Part shown: positions 53,638 through 60,800 of the stretch, piece after piece | Position numbering within the stretch: the first letter of the stretch is position 1 | Layout of the letters: each line of letters begins with the position of its first letter | Source of the DNA: Paludibacteraceae bacterium | Lineage (GTDB): Bacteria > Bacteroidota > Bacteroidia > Bacteroidales > Paludibacteraceae | Assembly: GCA_031292565.1 (NCBI GenBank) | Contig: JARLGW010000001.1 | Coordinates: forward strand, 912,435 to 976,434 | Length of the DNA stretch: 64,000 nt | Direction of reading: 5' to 3' | Notes under the pieces: generated by a model | Told to the model about the DNA's origin: nothing | The model's input: only the letters and a program-made list of their open reading frames with translations | The model's database searches: none | Position numbers and translations under genes: made by a program

Positions 53638-54066
53638 ATGAAAAAGCTTTTAGTCATTGCCTTTTTAGCTCTACTGCTGCAACCCGCTTATGCTGAACAA
53701 CCTTTGGGCTGCGAAAAGTATAGCGTGTTCAATAAAAAATCAACACCCGATTTGGGTATCGTGCTTTACACCAATGATGCCGAAACCGTATGGAATGCAC
53801 TACGACTAGCCACTTACGCACAAGGCAAAGGCGACACGGTAGTAATATTTCTGTTGGGAAAAGGATTAGATGGCTTCCAAACAAAAGATACAAATTTCGA
53901 TTTGGAATCTTTGAAAGATAAGTTCGTGGGTAATGGAGGACAAATTATTGCCTGTGCCACTTGTGCTCAACAACGCAAAACCGATGAGATAGGCATGTGT
54001 ACCATAGCCTCACTAGCCGATCTGTATCAAATAGTAAAACGAAGTAAAAAGGTATTGACCTTTTAG
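53638..54066 (+). CDS. DsrE/DsrF-like exported protein
   Basis: 142 residues from the ATG at 53638 (the frame runs upstream through the terminator to 53587, which is not credible as a start). Signal peptide MKKLLVIAFLALLLQPAYA. The mature part has the DsrE fold pattern: GIVLYTNDAETVWNALRLATYAQ, VVIFLLGKGLDGF and GGQIIACATCAQQR with a conserved CATC pair. DsrE proteins carry sulfur or act in redox steps; the export signal makes a cytoplasmic sulfur relay unlikely here. Confidence 0.82.
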   Translation: MKKLLVIAFLALLLQPAYAEQPLGCEKYSVFNKKSTPDLGIVLYTNDAETVWNALRLATYAQGKGDTVVIFLLGKGLDGFQTKDTNFDLESLKDKFVGNGGQIIACATCAQQRKTDEIGMCTIASLADLYQIVKRSKKVLTF

Positions 54067-54077
54067 TTATTTATTAG

Positions 54078-54542
54078 CTACAATTCACAGAGTGACCCAC
54101 ATGTAGTTAAAGGATAGAATGTAAGATGAATTCCTAATATAGATTCACTGAAAACACCTTGCAACGGATGTGAGTATTGAAGTGCTATATCAAAATTACG
54201 GGACGCTTTCCGTCCAAGGATGATGTCGTACATAGATTTTCCCTTATTGGTAGCCAAAGAAACACCACCACCCAAAAATCCACCGGCAGGAGTAGTTCTT
54301 ACAAACAGATGTAAAGGCACAAAAGTGCGGTTGTCATTCTGAAAAACCACCCCAGTTCTGAAAAACACCAAAGCATACCTAACTTCAGCCGAAAAGCCTA
54401 ACGAGCCTACAAACTTGAAAGAATCCAAGGGGGTTACAGTGCTTTTACTGCCCAATCCACCGGCAGCAGTTACCCCCAGTTTGAATTGAGCACTCAGCGT
54501 TACCGACACGAATAAAAGGCATAAAACTAATATCTTTTTCAT
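54078..54542 (-). CDS. Small outer-membrane beta-barrel-like protein
   Basis: 154 residues from the ATG at 54540-54542; the longer frame up to 54653 would overlap recQ and crosses a promoter. Signal peptide MKKILVLCLLFVSVTLSAQ, then alternating Gly/aromatic strands (FKLGVTAAGGLGSKS, VRYALVFFRTGVVFQ, GILGIHLTFYPL-like stretch near the end). No family name is certain. TACTTTTG at 54588-54595 on the minus strand is a good promoter match. It is 98 bases downstream of recQ. Confidence 0.65.
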   Translation of the reverse strand: MKKILVLCLLFVSVTLSAQFKLGVTAAGGLGSKSTVTPLDSFKFVGSLGFSAEVRYALVFFRTGVVFQNDNRTFVPLHLFVRTTPAGGFLGGGVSLATNKGKSMYDIILGRKASRNFDIALQYSHPLQGVFSESILGIHLTFYPLTTCGSLCEL

Positions 54543-54587
54543 AAATCCAAGTTCTGATTTTGAGACGCCAATTAATAAAAAGGCTGA

Positions 54588-54595
54588 CAAAAGTA
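54588..54595 (-). promoter_or_regulatory. Promoter of the small barrel gene
   Basis: Minus-strand TACTTTTG, exact -7 match, 45 bases before the ATG at 54542. It fixes the shorter start of this gene. Confidence 0.5.
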
Positions 54596-54640
54596 ATAAA
54601 TCTTCAACACTTATGCTACCTTCTCGCCAAAAAGCATTTT

Positions 54641-56542
54641 TCACCCCACCCAAACGAGGATGTTGTCTTGTTGCTTTATTAATCCATTGTCGAATAGGAA
54701 CCTAATTACCAATAGCACTTGATCCTCTTTGTGGGGCATTACCTGCAATAGTTCCGAAATATTACGCGGTTGCTCTTTCAGCAAATCTTCTATGCATACT
54801 TTTATTTCATTAAAATCCTTGTTTTGTATCTGCCCCTTTTTCTTTTCCAGGCACACGTCGCAATGACCACAAGGCTTAGAATCTTTTTGCCCAAAATACT
54901 GTAATAAGATCTGACTACGACACACGTTTTCATCCGTGGCATATCTCAACATTTCCGTTATTTTTTTTTCATAACGGCCTTTTCGGTCGTCGTAAGCCTC
55001 CTTGCTCAGCTTCACCCGGTCGGCCTCCACCCTGTTGCAAGTATAAATAATAAAAGGCGTTTTCTTGGCCGGGATATAATGTATAAAGCCCTGCTTGCTG
55101 AGCAGAACAAGCTGGTCATACACCTTTTGCCGGGTGGAGTTCAGCCTGCCAGCAAGTACCTCTTCGTTAATATGTGCGTAATCAGTAAACAACCCGGTAT
55201 AAGATCGGAGCAGTAGTTGCATCAACTTATCCAACTCCGGGTTTTTAAGCTGAAAGGAATACAGCTCGTCTCTTTTTATGGTAAATAACACGCGGGAAGC
55301 ATTATCCAATTCATCCGTGAGTTCAAGATACCCTGCATGTTCAAGGTTTTTCAGGCTATGGTAAGTAGGCAATATCGGCAATTTGAATTTGTGACAAAAG
55401 TCCTGCAAGTTAAATGCAAAAACGGCACCTTCGCCACTCCCCACACCCAGTTCAAAGTAATTACCCAGTTTATCATAAGTCAACGTGATTCTGTCTTTCG
55501 CGGGGAAAGTATCCGACAAACGTTTCTTTAGCTTCGTAGAATCGCTTTTATTGTAGAGCAACACGGCATACGCTTTTTTTCCGTCGCGCCCCGCTCTTCC
55601 CGCCTCTTGAAAATAGGCCTCGAGCGAATCGGGCAAATCCAAATGGATAACCAAGCGCACATCAGGCTTATCAATACCCATTCCAAAAGCATTGGTAGAT
55701 ACTATAACCCGAGTTTGATTCGTTTTCCATCGGGTTTGTTTTGCATCCTTGCTATCATTGGAAATTCCGGCATGAAAATGTTCCGCCGAAAAACCTTTTT
55801 CATTTAAGAAATCGGCAATTTCCTTCGTCTTTTTCCGGTCACGCACATACACGATGGCCGAACCCTGCACGTTGGTCAATATTTTCAGCAAGTTATAAAA
55901 TTTGTCTTCCGCGTTTCGTACCACGTAAGCCAAATTTTTCCGTTCAAAGCTTTTTTGAAAAACATTTTCCCGTGGAAACTTTAATCGTTGCTGAATATCT
56001 TTTACCACTTCTGGAGTAGCCGTTGCCGTTAATGCCAGAATAGGCACATCCGGCAAATGATCCCTTATTTCCGAAATTCGTAAATACGACGGACGAAAGT
56101 CATACCCCCACTGCGATATGCAATGCGATTCATCCACCGCGACTAAACAAACATTAAGATGCTGAAGTTGCGAGATAAACAGTTCGGTGGACAACCGTTC
56201 AGGCGAGATATACAGAAATTTATATTTTCCGTAAATGCAGTTTTCCAAGGTTCGAATAATTTCTTCCCTTGTCATGCCCGAATAGATAGCCGCCGCTTTT
56301 ATTTTCCGCTTCTTCAAGCCATCCACCTGATCCTTCATCAATGCGATAAGGGGCGTTATCACCAGGCAAATACCATCCATACACATGGTTGGCACCTGAA
56401 AAGTGATGGACTTACCACCACCGGTAGGCATCAAACCAAGCGTGTCTTTTCGTTCGCTGACTGATTTAATAATGTCACCTTGCAGCTCACGAAAACAATC
56501 GTAACCCCAGTACTGTTTTAATATTTTAAGATACTTGTCCAT
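54641..56542 (-). CDS. recQ: ATP-dependent DNA helicase RecQ
   Basis: 633 residues. Helicase motifs: P-loop MPTGGGKSITFQ (39-49), DESHCISQWGYDFRPSYL (DExH-type), TATATPEV, and motif VI in QEAGRAGRDGK. The RecQ-C-terminal zinc-binding cysteines are CRSQILLQYF and CGHCDVC. Beyond that is a winged-helix tail; a full HRDC domain is not evident. It unwinds forked or recombining DNA. The promoter (TATTTTTG at 56560-56567, minus) abuts the divergent subtilase promoter. Confidence 0.95.
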   Translation of the reverse strand: MDKYLKILKQYWGYDCFRELQGDIIKSVSERKDTLGLMPTGGGKSITFQVPTMCMDGICLVITPLIALMKDQVDGLKKRKIKAAAIYSGMTREEIIRTLENCIYGKYKFLYISPERLSTELFISQLQHLNVCLVAVDESHCISQWGYDFRPSYLRISEIRDHLPDVPILALTATATPEVVKDIQQRLKFPRENVFQKSFERKNLAYVVRNAEDKFYNLLKILTNVQGSAIVYVRDRKKTKEIADFLNEKGFSAEHFHAGISNDSKDAKQTRWKTNQTRVIVSTNAFGMGIDKPDVRLVIHLDLPDSLEAYFQEAGRAGRDGKKAYAVLLYNKSDSTKLKKRLSDTFPAKDRITLTYDKLGNYFELGVGSGEGAVFAFNLQDFCHKFKLPILPTYHSLKNLEHAGYLELTDELDNASRVLFTIKRDELYSFQLKNPELDKLMQLLLRSYTGLFTDYAHINEEVLAGRLNSTRQKVYDQLVLLSKQGFIHYIPAKKTPFIIYTCNRVEADRVKLSKEAYDDRKGRYEKKITEMLRYATDENVCRSQILLQYFGQKDSKPCGHCDVCLEKKKGQIQNKDFNEIKVCIEDLLKEQPRNISELLQVMPHKEDQVLLVIRFLFDNGLIKQQDNILVWVG

Positions 56543-56559
56543 TTTTATAAAAACTGTTC

Positions 56560-56588
56560 CAAAAATACATATATAATCCTTACTTTTG
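56560..56588. promoter_or_regulatory. Divergent promoters of recQ and the subtilase gene
   Basis: Minus-strand TATTTTTG at 56560-56567 (recQ) and plus-strand TACTTTTG at 56581-56588 (subtilase), each an exact TAnnTTTG match, lie only 13 bases apart. Confidence 0.55.
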
Positions 56589-56674
56589 AAAGAAATCTAT
56601 GAATTGACAGTTTAGCTGTTTTCTATTTAAGAACAAGCAGCATTGAGAAAATGCTCTTGAACAACGTTATTTGA

Positions 56675-58315
56675 ATGAAGAAACTATTCCTCTTTATATT
56701 CCTCTTTATAACCATTCTTTGTTGTGAATCGCAGCAAAGTGCCTATTATCGGTATTGGATTCAGTTTACTTATAAAAGAGGTTCTGAGTACACGCTCGAC
56801 AATCCAAGTAACTATCTATCTCTTAAAGCCATTTTACGCAGACAAAAACAAAATATAAAAATTGATTCCACCGATTTTCCTGTAAAGCAGGAATACATTG
56901 ATTCAGTATTGTCAAAAGGCTTTGCAATTGTTTGCAGCAAGAGTAAATGGCTGAATGGCATTACCATTGCCATATCAGACACCTCCATCATAAAAAAAAT
57001 TGCAGCACTCTCCTTTGTAAAAAGAACAGAAAAGACTTTCAACCCCAACATAAGTAAAGGCAACAAGCTAGAGGCGAAAATATTTCAAAAGAAAAAAATA
57101 CTCAATACCAACAACGGCTATGGCAATGCTTTTACCCAAATTAACATGCTTAATGGCATTTGGTTGCACAAAGCCGGCTATAAAGGCGAAGGAATGGTTA
57201 TTGCCGTGCTCGACGGTGGATTTCAAAACGTAAACACCATTCCGGCTTTTTCCCAAGCATGGAACAACGGACAAATACTGGGTGCGAAGGATTTTGTAAA
57301 CCCTCAATCAGATGTTTTTTCGGAAAATTATCATGGAGAACATGTTCTATCAGTGATGGCGGCGTATGACTACGACAAATTTATAGGCACCGCACCCGAA
57401 GCTTCCTATTGGCTCATCCGTACCGAAAATACCGTTTCAGAATCGCCTGCCGAGGTGGATAACCTGGTGGCAGGATTAGAATTTGCCGATAGCGTGGGTA
57501 CCGATATTATTACTACTTCCGTGGGATATTATAAGTTCGACAATAAACAGCGAAACTATAAGTACCACGACATGAACGGCAAAACGTGTAGAGCTTCCAT
57601 TGCCGAAACTATGGCCAGCCGGAAAGGAATGATTGTGGTAAATAGTGCCGGAAACGAAGGCGACAGCCCTTGGCACTACATTGTAGCTCCCGGCGATGCC
57701 GATAGTATTATTACAGTAGGTTCCGTGCGCACTTCACTGGAACGAAGTTCGTTTAGCAGCTTCGGTCCCACGGCGGATAAACGAATAAAACCCACGGTTT
57801 GTGCCTTGGGATCGAACACGGCAGTGATAAACGAAAACGGTGAGGTATCGAGCAACAACGGAACCTCTCTTGCAGCCCCTGTTATTGCAGGGCTAACGGC
57901 CTGCCTGTGGCAAGCTTTTCCGAACATTTCATGCAACGGGATAATAGAACTAATAAAGAAACATGCGTCGAAATACGACAGTCCGAATAATGAAATAGGA
58001 TACGGGATTCCCGATTTTTATGCCTCTTACATGGATGCCATCGAATCAAGCAAAGGCTTACTTACCAATGGTGATTTAGTACAAGTGCAAGCAAGTCCCG
58101 CACAAGACACGCTTAATGTAGAAATAGATCGTGGCATTTTAGGCCGAGACCCAGAACTAACATTATTAGCCTCGAATGGAAAAAAGATATTGACACAAAA
58201 AATATCAGAAGTTCACACGCGGCTTTTATTAACGGATATAAAGGCTGGAGAATATACGTTGGAAGTAATGCTAGGCGATATTACACTTTACAAGCAAAAA
58301 TTTACAAAACAATAG
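56675..58315 (+). CDS. Subtilisin-like serine protease (S8) with type IX sorting domain
   Basis: 546 residues. Signal peptide (MKKLFLFIFLFITILCCES). The propeptide-like part ends near residue 150. The catalytic triad is Asp180 (AVLDGGFQN), His220 (YHGEHVLSV) and Ser398 (NNGTSLAAPVIAGL), with the oxyanion Asn in NSAGNEGDSPW. The C-terminal about 80 residues (QVQASPAQDTLNV, ASNGKKILTQ, KAGEYTLEVMLG) form a type A type-IX sorting domain, so the enzyme is predicted to be exported to the cell surface or released. Its stop is three bases before xseA. Confidence 0.9.
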   Translation: MKKLFLFIFLFITILCCESQQSAYYRYWIQFTYKRGSEYTLDNPSNYLSLKAILRRQKQNIKIDSTDFPVKQEYIDSVLSKGFAIVCSKSKWLNGITIAISDTSIIKKIAALSFVKRTEKTFNPNISKGNKLEAKIFQKKKILNTNNGYGNAFTQINMLNGIWLHKAGYKGEGMVIAVLDGGFQNVNTIPAFSQAWNNGQILGAKDFVNPQSDVFSENYHGEHVLSVMAAYDYDKFIGTAPEASYWLIRTENTVSESPAEVDNLVAGLEFADSVGTDIITTSVGYYKFDNKQRNYKYHDMNGKTCRASIAETMASRKGMIVVNSAGNEGDSPWHYIVAPGDADSIITVGSVRTSLERSSFSSFGPTADKRIKPTVCALGSNTAVINENGEVSSNNGTSLAAPVIAGLTACLWQAFPNISCNGIIELIKKHASKYDSPNNEIGYGIPDFYASYMDAIESSKGLLTNGDLVQVQASPAQDTLNVEIDRGILGRDPELTLLASNGKKILTQKISEVHTRLLLTDIKAGEYTLEVMLGDITLYKQKFTKQ

Positions 58316-58318
58316 CAC

Positions 58319-59623
58319 ATGAAATCCACCGATTCATTTTCATTGTTAGAGCTTAACCTGCAAATCAAAGAACAGATTCAACTGGCCTTTGACCGACCTT
58401 TATGGGTTCGGGCGGAGATTAGCGAACTGCACGAAAATGCTTCGGGGCATGCTTATTTTGAATTGGTGGAAAAAGATGCTACCTCAAATACCTTGCTAGC
58501 CAAAAACAAAGCAACCTGCTGGGCAAACACTTACCGAATGCTTAAGCCCTACTTTGAAAGTAGCACGGGCGAACACCTGCGCCAGGGCATAAAAGTGCTG
58601 CTAGCCTGTTCGGTAGAATACCATGAGCTATACGGGTTTAGCCTAAATATAAAGGATATTGACCCTACATTTACACTGGGCGACATGGCTAGGCAACGCA
58701 TGGAAATTATCAACCGGCTGAAAGACGACGGGGTAATGGACATGAACAAAGAACTAACACTTAGCCCGACACCTCAACGAATTGCCATTCTCTCATCACC
58801 AACAGCGGCGGGTTACGGTGACTTTATGGATCAATTGAAAAAAAACACAGGCAGTTTCGCGTTCTATACCAAACTTTTTCCCGTGGTAATGCAAGGAGAA
58901 CAAGCCGCCAATTCCATCGTTCATGGGTTAGATCTTATCTTTGAGCATCAGGAGAAATTCGACGTGGTGGTTATTATCCGTGGTGGTGGTGCCACGGCTG
59001 AATTGAGCTGCTTTGATAATTATGAATTGGCTTTTAATTGCACTCAATTTCCGTTACCAATCATCACCGGAATTGGCCACGAGCGGGATGAATCTATCGT
59101 GGATATGGTGGCTCACACCCGATGTAAAACGCCTACTGCCGTGGCTGAATTTTTAATTTCACGCGTGAGCGAAGCTATGGATGGCGTGCTGGAAATACAG
59201 CAGGGAATTGTTTTTCTTAGTGAAAAGATTCTACAAAAAAAGATAAACAGCTTGCAAAAAATATCCATGCAGTTTCCTCAATTGGTAAACGAGTTATTGT
59301 TCGACAAAAAGAGTCGATTGTCGCTCCTCTCCCATCAATTGAAAAAAGACTCGGAACAACAAACGAGAAAGAAATTGGTAACGCTGGAAAAATACAAACT
59401 ACAATTACACACCGGAACGCGTTTCTATTCCACCTGCAAATTTCACGAAGTGGAGATGATGGAGCAAAAAGTAAATCTATCGTCACCCGAAACGTTATTG
59501 AAAAAAGGGTATTCGCTCACGCTTAAAAACGGCAAAATAATTAGGAGCAAAACACGGGTAAAAGCAGGGGACAGAATAACAACGCGGCTTCAGGATGGCG
59601 AAATAGAAAGCATCGTTTCATAA
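58319..59623 (+). CDS. xseA: Exodeoxyribonuclease VII, large subunit
   Basis: 434 residues. N-terminal OB domain (VRAEISELHENASGHAYFEL), then the nuclease core with AILSSPTAAGYGDFMDQL, VVIIRGGGATAELSCFDNYELA (in parts) and GIGHERDESIVDMVAHTRCKTPTAVAEFLI (in parts), followed by the coiled-coil region that binds XseB. It degrades single-stranded DNA in both directions. xseB follows 22 bases later. Confidence 0.97.
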   Translation: MKSTDSFSLLELNLQIKEQIQLAFDRPLWVRAEISELHENASGHAYFELVEKDATSNTLLAKNKATCWANTYRMLKPYFESSTGEHLRQGIKVLLACSVEYHELYGFSLNIKDIDPTFTLGDMARQRMEIINRLKDDGVMDMNKELTLSPTPQRIAILSSPTAAGYGDFMDQLKKNTGSFAFYTKLFPVVMQGEQAANSIVHGLDLIFEHQEKFDVVVIIRGGGATAELSCFDNYELAFNCTQFPLPIITGIGHERDESIVDMVAHTRCKTPTAVAEFLISRVSEAMDGVLEIQQGIVFLSEKILQKKINSLQKISMQFPQLVNELLFDKKSRLSLLSHQLKKDSEQQTRKKLVTLEKYKLQLHTGTRFYSTCKFHEVEMMEQKVNLSSPETLLKKGYSLTLKNGKIIRSKTRVKAGDRITTRLQDGEIESIVS

Positions 59624-59645
59624 AAAAATAAAACAGATTAACCGT

Positions 59646-59849
59646 ATGGCAAAACAAACCAAAACTTACACAGAATCCATGTCGGAACTGGAAGAAATTC
59701 TAGCTCAAATTGAAAACGAAGAATTGGATGTAGATACCCTTACCGAAAAGGTTCAACGGGCTGCCGAGTTAATTAAAACCTGCAAAACCAAGCTGCAAAA
59801 AACGGATGCCGAAGTGCAAAAGATTTTGGATGAAATAGATGCCGATTAA
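59646..59849 (+). CDS. xseB: Exodeoxyribonuclease VII, small subunit
   Basis: 67 residues, typical length, two helices: TYTESMSELEEILAQIENEE and LDVDTLTEKVQRAAELIKTC in order, the family signature. Six or so copies wrap one XseA. Its end touches the convergent B3/4 gene. Confidence 0.95.
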   Translation: MAKQTKTYTESMSELEEILAQIENEELDVDTLTEKVQRAAELIKTCKTKLQKTDAEVQKILDEIDAD

Positions 59850-60505
59850 AGCGTGAGTACCTCTACTCCTGTTGCATTTGCGTATTTATCCAGTAGCCCA
59901 ATAGAATAGTCGATAGCCTCCTGCAAACCGGCCTTGCCCGAATAGCCATTGATAATCATAAACAAGCGCGTAGTTTCCATCGAAAGCTTGGTGCGCTCGT
60001 TATCGCTGGTAGGCGTGCCAATACCGCCCACACTGTCTTTATACACGGGCAAACCCTCGATATTAAGCAAGCCCCGACCTATACCTTCAAACACATCATC
60101 CGCCGTGCCCACGGTAAGAGTGATATCGCCCACAATTTTATCCTCATCAAATCCGCCAATGGAATACCCCGTACGGATGGATACCAAATTAATCAAATCC
60201 ACCAAAGTATTAATCCGATACAACTCCATGCCTTTCAAGATGCGACGGCACAATGCTTCCGCCGAGGGTCTGTATCTGTTAGAATCTTTACCAAAAGCTT
60301 TATATGCCTGCCGGGTAGCTTGTATAGTTGGAATTTTATTAATTTGTTCAATACTGTAAGTAGCTTTGAACTCTGCTTCAACGGTAGCTATTTCCTGCCA
60401 CAAACCGGAATGAGAAGCGGAATTTGTTACGCTACAACTTATCAGCCCGAATGCCAATTGAGGACAGGTTTGCTTAAACTGATCTGAAATTACAACGTGT
60501 TGCAT
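59846..60505 (-). CDS. B3/B4 domain protein (PheT-like)
   Basis: 219 residues. The family pattern ATRQAYKAFGKDSNRYRPSAEALCRRILKG (in parts), LVDLINLVSIRTGYSIGGFDEDKI and DNERTKLSMETTRLFMIINGYSG places it in the B3/4 family related to a domain of phenylalanyl-tRNA synthetase beta. Some relatives edit mischarged tRNA, but this standalone type has no firm role. The end overlaps xseB by four bases on the opposite strand. Confidence 0.88.
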   Translation of the reverse strand: MQHVVISDQFKQTCPQLAFGLISCSVTNSASHSGLWQEIATVEAEFKATYSIEQINKIPTIQATRQAYKAFGKDSNRYRPSAEALCRRILKGMELYRINTLVDLINLVSIRTGYSIGGFDEDKIVGDITLTVGTADDVFEGIGRGLLNIEGLPVYKDSVGGIGTPTSDNERTKLSMETTRLFMIINGYSGKAGLQEAIDYSIGLLDKYANATGVEVLTL

Positions 60506-60530
60506 AATCTAAATACATAATAACTTTGTT

Positions 60531-60719
60531 GAACCCCGTGAGGGTTCGAGTTCTATTGCTTGGTTCCTTACCCCGCATTTCATAAGAGGTTACTAATGTT
60601 TAACCACGTTGTGGTTATGAAAAATAGTTTTCCTCTAGGAAATAAATATATCTATCCCCTCACGGGGAATCGGGTCTAAGATGCGCATTTATTCTATTGA
60701 TATTAATTCCCTACGGGAA
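60531..60719. repeat. Palindrome-rich dispersed repeat, copy B
   Basis: Same chain as copy A: GAACCC/GGGTTC (60531-60547), AACCAC/GTGGTT (60602-60616), TTTCC/GGAAA (60629-60642), TCCCC/GGGGA (60655-60668) and TTCCC/GGGAA (60707-60719). The linker ACCCCGCATTTCATAAGAGG before hairpin 2 aligns with copy A almost base for base. In hairpins 3 and 5 the paired bases differ from copy A on both arms, keeping the stems. A promoter-like TAACTTTG (60521-60528) lies just left. The rest of 60506-60800 holds only a short AT-rich repeat (60771-60803). Confidence 0.85.
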
Positions 60720-60800
60720 ATTTTATCCTTTATTTTCTGCCCATTTCAAGCACACTTATACCACTCCCATAATTGCGAATTATGAATTATAAATTGTGAA

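Noticed and set aside
60531-60560. GGGTTCGAGTTC resembles a tRNA T-arm.
   Set aside because: No acceptor stem, anticodon arm or CCA is present, and the bases belong to hairpin 1 of the repeat, which in copy A reads differently in the loop.
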